A DNA stretch of 64,000 bases. It comes from Aphanomyces cochlioides. Its lineage: Eukaryota; Oomycota; Saprolegniomycetes; Saprolegniales; Verrucalvaceae. Made by a program: the position numbers and the translations under genes. The notes beneath the pieces were generated by a model. The model was given only the letters and a program-made list of their open reading frames with translations. It had not been told where the DNA came from and made no database searches. Positions 23,473-34,341 of this stretch are shown here, one piece after another; the stretch's first letter is position 1, and every line of letters starts with the position of its first letter. The stretch spans positions 1,444,572 to 1,508,571 of the forward strand of contig JAHQRK010000022.1 of NCBI GenBank assembly GCA_019828595.1. The letters are read 5' to 3'.

Positions 23473-26400
23473 ATGACCGTGACCACAATTAACGCGCTAC
23501 CACAAGCCATTATCGACTGGGATATTAGCTTGTTTTCTCTCAACACAAATGGTCTCTCCAACTCTTTCCACCACCTTCTCAAGAACTTTCTCCTCAAAAA
23601 CTCTATCTCACTTATCCAAGAAACTCGACTGCCTTACCCCAGCGACCATGGCAAAATCAATTTCTACTGGAAAAAACATACCAACCAACAAGGCACTTTC
23701 TTCTACGAGGAGCCAATTTATTCCATCAGCAATACCTCTCATCCTACTGGAGGCCTTGCTACATTTATTCATCCTGACTGCCCTCTGGACAATTGCACCA
23801 ATTTAAACCACTCTTGGGACAAACCTCTCCTCCGTGGTCGTTATTTACTTATATCGGCCACTCTGGACAATATACCGGTTTTTATTCACAACATCTATGC
23901 TCCGTACGACTATCACGACCGTGTGGATTTTTTTAATGATCTGCCTCGCGATTTTCCACCCGAAGCTTTTCATATTGTTGGTGGCGACTTTAACGTTATT
24001 TTCTCCCCAACATTAGATTCATGCCGTCCTTCGACTCATGCGACCCATGGCTCATATGAACTCAACCTATGGCTACAAGATTTACACCTCGTTGACATTT
24101 TCCGTCAACAAAATCCACTGAAACGTGCTTTCACAAGTCCAAAATTTGTCAATCGGCTTGACTATATTTTCATCTCGTCTGCTATGGCATCCCTACGTCA
24201 TCTGAAATTTTGTCACCTGGAACTAATTCCTCATGCTGACCACACTCCCTGCAAATTATTGACCAAACGTCCAGCAGTATCAATGGGACCTGGTCCATGG
24301 AAAACACCACAATGGGTTCTCAACAATGACAAGGCCAAATTAATTATCTCTCGTCAACTTGAAACCTTCCTTACCAAGACCCAATTAAACTCAAATGTTG
24401 GTCTACATTTCGACACCATGATCACCAACATGCGAAATCAATTAAAATACCTACACGACGAGTTGGTCGAAAATCAACAAAGGCCTCTCAAGAAATTATC
24501 TATGGATTTGGCTTTATTGATTCGGGATTACCAAAACGCCCCATGTGCGTCCTTGATGGCACGTATCAAAACAATTCAAGCTGCCATACATGAATATCAT
24601 GACAGGAAAAAAGTCCTACGGGAAGATACTGCTATGCAAACTCATCTCGAGAAAGCGGAAAGGTGTACCAAATTTCACCTGAAGCCACCTCGCACAATCC
24701 CTTTACAAAAATCTCCCTTCAAGGCACTCAAAATGTCCAATGGAAATATTGCTTCTGATCAACAATCAATTTCCTCGACACTCCACGAGTTTTATTCTGA
24801 CCTGTATGGCGACCATGAGGCAGTTGACAAGGAAAGAATGGCCAAGTATTTAAAAACTCTGATATCTCGCCGACTCAATATCGACGACAAGAGATTTATT
24901 GGGGCTCCTCTCACGGCAAACGAATTTTATTTTGCCATTAAACACTCCAAACGGAATTCAACTCCTGGGCCAAATTCACTGCCCTACGAAATTTTGAAAA
25001 TGTTTCCCCATGAATGGTCCCTGGCTTTGGAAATGCTATACTATTACCAAATCAACTCTCACTCCAACTTGGCACCCTCCCAATTGACAAGTTTAATTGT
25101 ACTGCTGTACAAAAAGGACGACAAACTACTCCCAAAAAATTACCGTCCCATCAGCTTGGTCAATATCGACGTGAAAATCCTCACAATGGTCCTTGCAGAA
25201 CGAATGCAGAGAATCATTCAGTCGATAGTCCACCCGGATCAAACAGGTTTTATTCGTGGTCGATCAATCCAAACCAATTTACTGCGCTTGGAAGACCTGA
25301 ATCACTTTATGAAGTTTTATTCCTCCGAGTCTATTGTGGCCCTCTTGGACTTTGAAAAAGCCTTTGATAGGGTCAACCATTCCTATTTATTGGCAACCCT
25401 GAAGGAATTTAATTTTCCACCGTCCTTTCTCAACATGGTCAAAGTGCTTTATTCAAATCGTCGTGGACGAATTATTGTCAATGGACATTTATCCAACCCA
25501 TTTAAGATCCAACGTGGTGTTTTACAAGGCGACCCATTATCACCTCTTTTATTTGTCTTGGCGCTAGAACCTATGTGTTTAGCCATACGCAAGAGAAAAG
25601 ATTTGGGCATACGAATTGGTCATCACACTCACACCGGGAGCTATTATGCAGACGACTCCCAATTGTACTCCAAAAATACATCGACGTTGCAACTCCAACT
25701 CGACATCGTCAAAAAATTCTGTGATATCTCTGGTTTCAAGTTAAATCTCTCCAAGACAGAATTATTAACCCATGCCAATTTACCTCCAGACCTGGCACCT
25801 TTGGCTATTACTGATGACAAACCTGCTAAATCGTTGGGCCTTTTAATTTCTCCCAACATCACAGCCACAACACGTTTAAATTCGCTATTGGAGAAATTGG
25901 TCTCAAGAACACAACTATGGTCTTATCGAGCACGAACCCTACCCGGAAAAGTGACAATCCTAAGGTCAATTTGTTTTCCTGTGCTCTGGTATCAACTCCA
26001 ATTTATTCCGATCGACAAAGAATATGCCAAACTATTCGACAAGGTCGCCAAGCAATTTATTCACGGCGATACAATTGATCCATATTCGACTCAACGTTAT
26101 TTGCATCAATTCAACTCGGACATTATTTTCCTTCCAAAAGCACAAGGTGGTCTCGGATTTAAATCGTCTACCCACTGGTGGTCAAAACTACACCGGGTCA
26201 TGACCTTTAAATGCTTCAAGCTACTCCTAGCACCACCTCACAACTCGTATGGTCAAACGAAATTGCCAGCATGGCTATCCATTGGAGAATATTTACTCTC
26301 CAGAGCCTTCAGTCCATGGGGAAATTTTTATGATCTCCTTTTCATGAGTCCACACTCTAGTATGTACAAAGCCATATCCCACCAAGATAAGGTTCCACCT

Positions 26401-27558
26401 CTCTGGTCAGCATTTACTCGACTATGGTTATCCTTATCTCCAACCCCACTTAAATTTCCCACAGTTCAAGTCGATGGAAATTTTCCACTTTGGCACAATC
26501 AATTCTTACCCTTGGAGAAAACTGTCTTTGAACACTGCTATCCAAAGACTTATGATTATGCTGTATCACTGGCAAAATTAAATTTTACCCATGTTCGCCA
26601 CCTACTCGATGAAAATGGCAATCTTATGGATCGGAAAATCCTGTTAGATTGGATTAAATCTCAATGCTCAAGACGCCATTTAGCCACTCCCGATCATAAA
26701 TGGTGGTATGCTCTACACGGAAGACTTAAGTCTATCCTTCCATCTCCACCCGAGGACACAGAAATTAATTTTCGTCAGCCTACACCTTATCGGCAAACGG
26801 CTACCGAAATTACTTGGGCTGGAAATTTTAAAGATGGCTTTTTACCCTTTATTGATGCCACCTTGGATGATTTAACTCATGAATTTAAATCCAAATCAGC
26901 TCAGGAGGTTTTACCCACAGCGCATTTATTGGTACCCTCGGATTTTTATGCCCACAAGGAAAATATTAAAGTGGTCGCATTCTACAGGCAGCCCAAATTT
27001 ATTCTGCCAACGTATAGTGCTTTCATATATCGACTGCTTATACGAGCCTTACCTCTCCGATACAAATTCAAGTACTCGGACGATATCCCGAACACTTGTA
27101 TTTTCTGTCATGAAGTGGAGACGTATAAACATTTCACCTTGGACTGTCCATATACTCGAGCATGTTGGAGTCCATTTAAATCCATGGCCAGATCCCTTAA
27201 CTTTACTTGGCCAACTACCATGGAAAAAATATTCTTCTCTCCTATAGCACTCCAAGACAAAGACCTCCAAGCTGGATTTAATTTGCTGTGGCCAATTTTT
27301 TTATCTTGTATTTGGTATACAATATGGAAAACTCGGTGCGACCGGATTTACCGTCCAGATTTACCTAACAAAACACCTATGACGATATCCAGCTTAGCAG
27401 GACACATTATAAAGCGGCATCTGTACCAAGTCAATCGAGCCTCCTTGGACGACTCCACGAAGGCTTCCTTGACATCGGTGCTTCATAGTTTGCACCAGAA
27501 TGAGTGGTTCTCTGCCCAAATCTTACCACAATCTCAAAACGAGACCTTGGAACCTTAA
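23473..27558 (+). CDS. LINE ORF2: APE endonuclease / reverse transcriptase / zinc-knuckle protein
   Basis: An intact ATG-to-TAA frame of 1361 codons. It would nick the target and copy the element RNA onto the nick (target-primed reverse transcription). The N-terminal APE-type endonuclease (about 17-258) keeps the expected catalytic residues: N24/N26 in NTNG, E50 in QETR, Y142, D172/N174 in GGDFN, D230 in RLDY and D256-H257. The reverse transcriptase (about 480-760) shows STPGPN (496-501), RGR (595-597), the first catalytic aspartate in LLDFEKAFD (D626), QGDPLSP (685-691) and YADD (725-728). A C-terminal zinc knuckle C-x2-C-x7-H-x4-C is at C1209, C1212, H1220 and C1225, with aromatic-rich sequence after it. 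No frameshift or internal stop is present, so the protein could be active. The start is the first ATG after the ORF1 remnant; in-frame alternatives are not obvious. Confidence 0.96.
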   Translation: MTVTTINALPQAIIDWDISLFSLNTNGLSNSFHHLLKNFLLKNSISLIQETRLPYPSDHGKINFYWKKHTNQQGTFFYEEPIYSISNTSHPTGGLATFIHPDCPLDNCTNLNHSWDKPLLRGRYLLISATLDNIPVFIHNIYAPYDYHDRVDFFNDLPRDFPPEAFHIVGGDFNVIFSPTLDSCRPSTHATHGSYELNLWLQDLHLVDIFRQQNPLKRAFTSPKFVNRLDYIFISSAMASLRHLKFCHLELIPHADHTPCKLLTKRPAVSMGPGPWKTPQWVLNNDKAKLIISRQLETFLTKTQLNSNVGLHFDTMITNMRNQLKYLHDELVENQQRPLKKLSMDLALLIRDYQNAPCASLMARIKTIQAAIHEYHDRKKVLREDTAMQTHLEKAERCTKFHLKPPRTIPLQKSPFKALKMSNGNIASDQQSISSTLHEFYSDLYGDHEAVDKERMAKYLKTLISRRLNIDDKRFIGAPLTANEFYFAIKHSKRNSTPGPNSLPYEILKMFPHEWSLALEMLYYYQINSHSNLAPSQLTSLIVLLYKKDDKLLPKNYRPISLVNIDVKILTMVLAERMQRIIQSIVHPDQTGFIRGRSIQTNLLRLEDLNHFMKFYSSESIVALLDFEKAFDRVNHSYLLATLKEFNFPPSFLNMVKVLYSNRRGRIIVNGHLSNPFKIQRGVLQGDPLSPLLFVLALEPMCLAIRKRKDLGIRIGHHTHTGSYYADDSQLYSKNTSTLQLQLDIVKKFCDISGFKLNLSKTELLTHANLPPDLAPLAITDDKPAKSLGLLISPNITATTRLNSLLEKLVSRTQLWSYRARTLPGKVTILRSICFPVLWYQLQFIPIDKEYAKLFDKVAKQFIHGDTIDPYSTQRYLHQFNSDIIFLPKAQGGLGFKSSTHWWSKLHRVMTFKCFKLLLAPPHNSYGQTKLPAWLSIGEYLLSRAFSPWGNFYDLLFMSPHSSMYKAISHQDKVPPLWSAFTRLWLSLSPTPLKFPTVQVDGNFPLWHNQFLPLEKTVFEHCYPKTYDYAVSLAKLNFTHVRHLLDENGNLMDRKILLDWIKSQCSRRHLATPDHKWWYALHGRLKSILPSPPEDTEINFRQPTPYRQTATEITWAGNFKDGFLPFIDATLDDLTHEFKSKSAQEVLPTAHLLVPSDFYAHKENIKVVAFYRQPKFILPTYSAFIYRLLIRALPLRYKFKYSDDIPNTCIFCHEVETYKHFTLDCPYTRACWSPFKSMARSLNFTWPTTMEKIFFSPIALQDKDLQAGFNLLWPIFLSCIWYTIWKTRCDRIYRPDLPNKTPMTISSLAGHIIKRHLYQVNRASLDDSTKASLTSVLHSLHQNEWFSAQILPQSQNETLEP

Positions 27559-28676
27559 AAGGCATGTTATATTGCAACCTTTGAAGAAATTCACCTAAGT
27601 CACCCAAACCAATGGGAAAACTCAAAGTGGATTTTCTCGCGACCCACTTGGCCTTTTCATGCGTTTGATGGCTCGTTAGCCCCAGCTAACAGAGCTCTAT
27701 GGACACACCAAGTAACTTTATCTCATGCCGAGTCGTTCACAAAATCGACTTGACTTTATCCGTTCACCCAAAATGGCAAAACTATCGACAACTCTGGCAT
27801 TGCTCTGACGATCATTTCAGACATTCTAATGGTCTTCAGGGTTGCTAGACATCCCAAGCAGACAAACGCAAGCGTTAGATTGCAAAAAAGTGCAGTGGTT
27901 CTCTCACAACAACACTTTGAAAATTGTTACGACGTCTCCCCCTGGGGGCGAAATCTCAAAATCGAGTGCACACTTTTTGTTCGGAAAAATTGCGCCACGG
28001 TGCCTAAAAGATTCTCCCATGTCTCCTCCTCAAGATGTGCCAGTTTGCGAGTGCTCAAACCTCGCCAAACTCGCGAAACAAAATTCGAAAGGAAATTCGA
28101 CCCGGTGACACCCATTTTGAACCGGTTTCAACCCGTCACCAAAAGTGAAATTTCTCTCGACCTACTGCGTGGATTTCTACGTTTAGTGGCTTGTTATCTC
28201 AGTTGAATCGAGCTCTATGCCGAGACCAACTAGCACATATTGCAGATCTATGGTTCAAAACCACGAACCCATTTTGGACTGTCACCCAAACCGGTGAAAC
28301 ACCAGGACAACTCGAACGCTTCCCCTACGGTCACCGAGTGACATCTAGGGGTCTAGTGGGTGGCTCCACCACTTATTACGACTAGCCAAAGCGTTAGAAC
28401 GCCCTGAAACATCCTGGTTTGCTCGCAATCCTCAATCCAAAATGTCAACCGCCCCTATCCACCGGCTACAAAACCTTAAGTCGGCTACAGGTCGCAAATC
28501 ATTTCCAATCGACCGGCTATGACTCTTTTCCATCCTATCATGGCTAGACGAGTGTTTTAAGCCATCAAGAGCGATGATTGAAGCCCTGGAACCTACTTGC
28601 CGTCGCCCCGACAACTTTTGGTGAAATGGCTAAAACTCATCGGAATGGCTCCTGAACGCAAATCAACTCCGATCGC

Positions 28677-28916
28677 CCAACTTAGAGTTGGAGAGGCTCG
28701 AGAATGTCCTCGCGATGGATTTGAGCTATCAAGCACCATGATAGCAGCACAGGAACCCAACTTCCGATTCCAAACCATTTTGAGCCGATAAGGCTCCAAA
28801 ACGACCATCGTAGCTCATTTCAGCTACACGACTCTATATGCACCGATTAATATGGTGCATCCACCGCTAGCCTCCATTGATGGAGGACACCAAGTATGGC
28901 TATCTATCTCATAGCC
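28677..28916 (+). other. Cluster of seven perfect stem-loops in the LINE 3' UTR
   Basis: In order: CCAACT/AGTTGG (28677-28691), GCTATCA/TGATAGC (28725-28745), GAGCC/GGCTC (28782-28796), GTAGCT/AGCTAC (28810-28827), ATGCACC/GGTGCAT (28838-28860), CCTCCA/TGGAGG (28871-28886) and GGCTAT/ATAGCC (28898-28916), with loops of 3-9 nt. The same series occurs in the truncated LINE copy about 10047 bp further on. Confidence 0.8.
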
Positions 28917-29400
28917 GTTCGGAAGTTATGACTCCTTCAAATTTGGCCGCCGAGACGCCCGATTGGAAAAAACACTGGTTTTGGCTAGCGCTCTCCCGCT
29001 ACACACTACCTATGGCGATTCTAATGGTGCGCTATCCTTCGTACGTATCGTCGCTACGATTCTGCCAAGTGGCTCCATGCACCGCGGCGCCGTTCGAAAT
29101 CCAGCTCCGACGATGCTCGCGCTCGAGACCTATCCGCGCATGGCGCATGTCAAAATGGCACCTCCCAAATATTTTACCCTTTTTATTATTTTTGGGAGGT
29201 TTACCCCAAAAGCCCAACCCACAAGGGATTTTCCCTCTATCTCGCCACCATCAACTCCGACGAAGACGCTCCTGAAATCAACTTTGCTTGTCATGGAACG
29301 ACCGACCTCGTTGATTTTTTTGGCTGGTCAAATCGTCCAAGAACATTTTACTTTGGATGGTCTTTTCTCTCAAACCCAGCTTTTCCCATGGATCCAGCGA

Positions 29401-29430
29401 TTTAATTCGGCCTCCTGAGGTCGAATTAAA
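29401..29430 (+). other. 30-bp inverted repeat in the LINE 3' UTR
   Basis: Arms TTTAATTCG (29401-29409) and CGAATTAAA (29422-29430) are perfect complements around a 12-nt centre. It is conserved in the truncated copy near 39449-39478. Function unknown. Confidence 0.75.
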
Positions 29431-31151
29431 TTGGCCACGACCTTTTTGGATTTTTTGGGCTCCTACCTCTTGCCAATTTATTTTCCTTGGGCCTGATTTT
29501 ACTCTGTTTCGACCCTTTTGTCAATTTTTGGCCTTCCTCTCCTGTCGATTTATTTATTCATGGATCGACCCCAACTCAAGCTTTTATTTACTTGGCCTTT
29601 TTCACTGCGTACCTCCACTTGGAATTTTTATCAAGACTTTTGTATACAAATTTTCAAGTCCTCCACAGTCAACCCGAAATTGCCTCGTATCTCGCCACCA
29701 CCAACTCGGATCAAGATGGTCATGAAAAGAAAGTTGCTTGTATGGCTCTTCTCTATACTGTTGAATTTTTTCACAGCCTGAATCGCCATGCAACATTTTC
29801 TTTCTGCCATGGTTCCTCCAAATTACCCCACACCCAAGTCTATTTCGGTTAAGCAACACTGGACGATTTTCCACAAGAACCTTCCAAGGTCACATTTCGC
29901 AACACATATTTATTATGCGACCTATGAAGCCAAAATCGAAAGTCTAGTTTGCGGCCCTTTTGGGCCATATTAATTCTTTAATATACTCAGTTAACCTTGA
30001 CGTGGAGAAGGTCCCCGGTTCAAGTCCGGGTAAGACCATCCTTTTTCGACCCAAATCAACTTTTTTTGCTTCCCGAATGATATCTCGGCCAATATTTTCT
30101 TCCCAACACACGCTATCTCTTATGGCACCTCACATGCTCTTCTTTCAACCGCATCACAACCCGTCATCCCCGCACGCCGACGAAATGCGTGTAAAATGAC
30201 AAAAGTACTAGACTTTGCGTCTCCATTTCTCATCCATGAGGCAAGTGTACCAATCATAAAACACGCATAAATAGAACAGTTCAAACTGGACTTTCACCGA
30301 GACCCTGACACGACAAATATTCCATCTCAGTTTCACTTCAGAAAGGACGATTTTAAATCCTCATTGACTTGGAGGGGACGCTACTTGAGAAACCCTTCCA
30401 GTCATTCCTTACTCTCTTCAAAGCAACAAACTTTTCCAAAATGGACCCAACTTAAACTTAACCACACTAAACAAATCTCAACAACAGGTAGCTCCAAAGA
30501 AACAGCGATTCGTTCAAATGAATACACAATCGTATCAACCGAGCGCTGGATAGACACATCCACTCGACCTCAGAGTATGTCTCTCAAAACAATGACAGAC
30601 AAGATGGAAGAGAGCATCCAATTGGACCGTTGGAACTTATTATAGATTCCAAGATACATATATGTAGATGATTACAGGAGGTCCATCGTTCCCTGTGAGT
30701 TTGTGTGTTTAGACTCGTTTTTTGTGGGAGGGGGCGATGATCCGCTTTTGGTTTGAAATGAAAGTATTTGAATAGGTCTACGAGAGGAGACAAACTTTTT
30801 CTCCCAAGCCCTTCGAGTATTGCATGTTGGCGAGGACTGACCACTCAGTTTGTCTAGGCTTTGGTTGCGAAAATAGAGTGCGCTGAAGGATTTTTGTGTC
30901 CAGAGTCGTCGTGAATGGTATGGAAACAGATCACAGACGTGGAGAGAGGAGATGATGTTTGTGACTTGTGAGGTCGAGTCTATCGTGGGCCGTGTGGTGA
31001 CAGGATGTTAGTATAGGCGATGTTGTTGTGTGTGCTGACGTGATGGGTTTGGCGTTGAATGTGTGACAAGGATAGTGTTCCAATGGTTGTGAGAGGGTGC
31101 TGGTATGTGATTGATGTGAATGATGAGCAAGGTAGGCATAGTAGACATGGA

Positions 31152-31597
31152 GGTCTTATAGTGTAGCGGTTATCACGTCTCCTTGACGTGGAGAATGAGG
31201 GGGGAAATTGGCTCAGTGGTAGAGCACACGCTTCGTAAGCGAGAGGTCACCGGTTCGATCCCGGGCTAGGACGAGGGATTTGCAACCCCTCCACCCCCCC
31301 TGTCCGAAAGCACGGTATTTAATGGGATGTATGTAATCGGGAAACTTAAGTGCGCCTCGAACTTACAAGAGAAGGATTGTCCGGAAGCGGTTACCGGAAT
31401 GAAAGTGTCAGTTTAATGTGGCCGTTCTGTAAAAACGTGTCGAATCGCTGTACTACCGAAAAGGTAGAACTATCAAGACAAAGCCGTTAGACCTGGTCCA
31501 GCTGAGTTAAAGTAGTTCATATCCACTATAACCTAGGTAATATACTCAATAAACCTTGACGTGGAGAAGGTCCCCGGTTCAAGTCCGGGTAAGACCA
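31152..31597 (+). pseudogene. tRNA-Val split by SINE copy 6
   Basis: 5' half 31152-31195, 3' half 31554-31597. Marker base T at 31076. It is the first unit after the LINE unit. Confidence 0.92.
31196..31553 (+). mobile_element. SINE copy 6 (358 bp)
   Basis: Common form between 15-bp duplications at 31181-31195 and 31554-31568. Confidence 0.9.
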
Positions 31598-32710
31598 TCC
31601 TTTTTCGACCCAAATCAACTTTTTTTGCTTCCCGAATGATATCTCGGCCAATATTTTCTTCCCAACACACGCTATCTCTTATGGCACCTCACATGCTCTT
31701 CTTTCAACCGCATCACAACCCGTCATCCCCGCACGCCGACGAAATGCGTGTAAAATGACAAAAGTACTAGACTTTGCGTCTCCATTTCTCATCCATGAGG
31801 CAAGTGTACCAATCATAAAACACGCATAAATAGAACAGTTCAAACTGGACTTTCACCGAGACCCTGACACGACAAATATTCCATCTCAGTTTCACTTCAG
31901 AAAGGACGATTTTAAATCCTCATTGACTTGGAGGGGACGCTACTTGAGAAACCCTTCCAGTCATTCCTTACTCTCTTCAAAGCAACAAACTTTTCCAAAA
32001 TGGACCCAACTTAAACTTAACCACACTAAACAAATCTCAACAACAGGTAGCTCCAAAGAAACAGCGATTCGTTCAAATGAATACACAATCGTATCAACCG
32101 AGCGCTGGATAGACACATCCACTCGACCTCAGAGTATGTCTCTCAAAACAATGACAGACAAGATGGAAGAGAGCATCCAATTGGACCGTTGGAACTTATT
32201 ATAGATTCCAAGATACATATATGTAGATGATTACAGGAGGTCCATCGTTCCCTGTGAGTTTGTGTGTTTAGACTCGTTTTTTGTGGGAGGGGGCGATGAT
32301 CCGCTTTTGGTTTGAAATGAAAGTATTTGAATAGGTCTACGAGAGGAGACAAACTTTTTCTCCCAAGCCCTTCGAGTATTGCATGTTGGCGAGGACTGAC
32401 CACTCAGTTTGTCTAGGCTTTGGTTGCGAAAATAGAGTGCGCTGAAGGATTTTTGTGTCCAGAGTCGTCGTGAATGGTATGGAAACAGATCACAGACGTG
32501 GAGAGAGGAGATGATGTTTGTGACTTGTGAGGTCGAGTCTATCGTGGGCCGTGTGGTGACAGGATGTTAGTATAGGCGATGTTGTTGTGTGTGCTGACGT
32601 GATGGGTTTGGCGTTGAATGTGTGACAAGGATAGCGTTCCAATGGTTGTGAGAGGGTGCTGGTATGTGATTGATGTGAATGATGAGCAAGGTAGGCATAG
32701 TAGACATGGA

Positions 32711-32783
32711 GGTCTTATAGTGTAGCGGTTATCACGTCTCCTTGACGTGGAGAAGGTCCCCGGTTCAAGTCCGGGTAAGACCA
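32711..32783 (+). tRNA. tRNA-Val (GAC), intact copy 14
   Basis: Identical sequence, lying alone between two SINE-split loci. T5 at 32787-32791. Confidence 0.93.
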
Positions 32784-33896
32784 TCCTTTTTCGACCCAAA
32801 TCAACTTTTTTTGCTTCCCGAATGATATCTCGGCCAATATTTTCTTCCCAACACACGCTATCTCTTATGGCACCTCACATGCTCTTCTTTCAACCGCATC
32901 ACAACCCGTCATCCCCGCACGCCGACGAAATGCGTGTAAAATGACAAAAGTACTAGACTTTGCGTCTCCATTTCTCATCCATGAGGCAAGTGTACCAATC
33001 ATAAAACACGCATAAATAGAACAGTTCAAACTGGACTTTCACCGAGACCCTGACACGACAAATATTCCATCTCAGTTTCACTTCAGAAAGGACGATTTTA
33101 AATCCTCATTGACTTGGAGGGGACGCTACTTGAGAAACCCTTCCAGTCATTCCTTACTCTCTTCAAAGCAACAAACTTTTCCAAAATGGACCCAACTTAA
33201 ACTTAACCACACTAAACAAATCTCAACAACAGGTAGCTCCAAAGAAACAGCGATTCGTTCAAATGAATACACAATCGTATCAACCGAGCGCTGGATAGAC
33301 ACATCCACTCGACCTCAGAGTATGTCTCTCAAAACAATGACAGACAAGATGGAAGAGAGCATCCAATTGGACCGTTGGAACTTATTATAGATTCCAAGAT
33401 ACATATATGTAGATGATTACAGGAGGTCCATCGTTCCCTGTGAGTTTGTGTGTTTAGACTCGTTTTTTGTGGGAGGGGGCGATGATCCGCTTTTGGTTTG
33501 AAATGAAAGTATTTGAATAGGTCTACGAGAGGAGACAAACTTTTTCTCCCAAGCCCTTCGAGTATTGCATGTTGGCGAGGACTGACCACTCAGTTTGTCT
33601 AGGCTTTGGTTGCGAAAATAGAGTGCGCTGAAGGATTTTTGTGTCCAGAGTCGTCGTGAATGGTATGGAAACAGATCACAGACGTGGAGAGAGGAGATGA
33701 TGTTTGTGACTTGTGAGGTCGAGTCTATCGTGGGCCGTGTGGTGACAGGATGTTAGTATAGGCGATGTTGTTGTGTGTGCTGACGTGATGGGTTTGGCGT
33801 TGAATGTGTGACAAGGATAGTGTTCCAATGGTTGTGAGAGGGTGCTGGTATGTGATTGATGTGAATGATGAGCAAGGTAGGCATAGTAGACATGGA

Positions 33897-34341
33897 GGTC
33901 TTATAGTGTAGCGGTTATCACGTCTCCTTGACGTGGAGAATGAGGGGGGAAATTGGCTCAGTGGTAGAGCACACGCTTCGTAAGCGAGAGGTCACCGGTT
34001 CGATCCCGGGCTAGGACGAGGGATTTGCAACCCCCCTCCCCCCCTGTCCGAAAGCACGGTATTTAATGGGATGTATGTAATCGGGAAACTTAAGTGCGCC
34101 TCGAACTTACAAGAGAAGGATTGTCCGGAAGCGGTTACCGGAATGAAAGTGTCAGTTTAATGTGGCCGTTCTGTAAAAACGTGTCGAATCGCTGTACTAC
34201 CGAAAAGGTAGAACTATCAAGACAAAGCCGTTAGACCTGGTCCAGCTGAGTTAAAGTAGTTCATATCCACTATAACCTAGGTAATATACTCAATAAACCT
34301 TGACGTGGAGAAGGTCCCCGGTTCAAGTCCGGGTAAGACCA
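33897..34341 (+). pseudogene. tRNA-Val split by SINE copy 7
   Basis: 5' half 33897-33940, 3' half 34298-34341. Marker base T at 33821. Confidence 0.92.
33941..34297 (+). mobile_element. SINE copy 7 (357 bp)
   Basis: Common form with an altered C-rich run after the head near 34031-34045; otherwise as the reference. Confidence 0.9.

Larger units (their letters stand above)
23087..29994 (+). mobile_element. Non-LTR retrotransposon (LINE, L1/Tx1-like), 6908 bp, in tRNA-Val
   Basis: The element lies between perfect 15-bp direct repeats of the tRNA target and has no LTRs and no poly(A). It carries the end of an ORF1 (23088-23372), an intact ORF2 (23473-27558) and a 2436-bp 3' UTR ending TAATATACTCAGTTAA. 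ORF1 is open right to the first base of the element, so the 5' end is most likely truncated, as is usual after incomplete reverse transcription. ORF2 domain order (APE, RT, zinc knuckle) is that of L1/Tx1-type elements. Tx1-group elements include other lineages with fixed target sites in multicopy RNA genes; assignment to that group is an inference that needs a tree. Orientation matches that of the tRNA and of every other insertion. Confidence 0.97.
27559..29994 (+). other. LINE 3' UTR (2436 bp), structured and unusually long
   Basis: No recognisable gene follows the ORF2 stop. The first 1.3 kb is crowded with short perfect inverted repeats. The later part (from about 29150) is T-rich with few stops in some frames and contains a diverged internal repeat (29238 and 29688). 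A 125-codon ATG frame at 27829-28206 is present in both LINE copies but resembles nothing known. A perfect hairpin GGCCC-TTTT-GGGCC (29953-29966) precedes the AT-rich terminal tail. Confidence 0.85.
23043..30038 (+). pseudogene. tRNA-Val split by the 6.9-kb LINE
   Basis: The 5' half (nt 1-44) is 23043-23086 and the 3' half (nt 30-73) is 29995-30038, with the same 15-bp duplication (23072-23086, 29995-30009) as at the SINE loci. The marker base at 22967 is C, so the LINE landed in a SINE-free unit type. Confidence 0.93.

Noticed and set aside
27829..28206. 125-codon ATG frame in the LINE 3' UTR, kept in both copies
   Set aside because: No recognisable motif; it lies within the structured hairpin region; the one visible change alters an amino acid (K to E). 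The two copies are too alike for conservation to mean much.
23087..29994. LTR retrotransposon or DNA transposon
   Set aside because: There are no terminal direct or inverted repeats in the element, and the protein has APE and non-LTR-type reverse transcriptase without integrase, protease or transposase.
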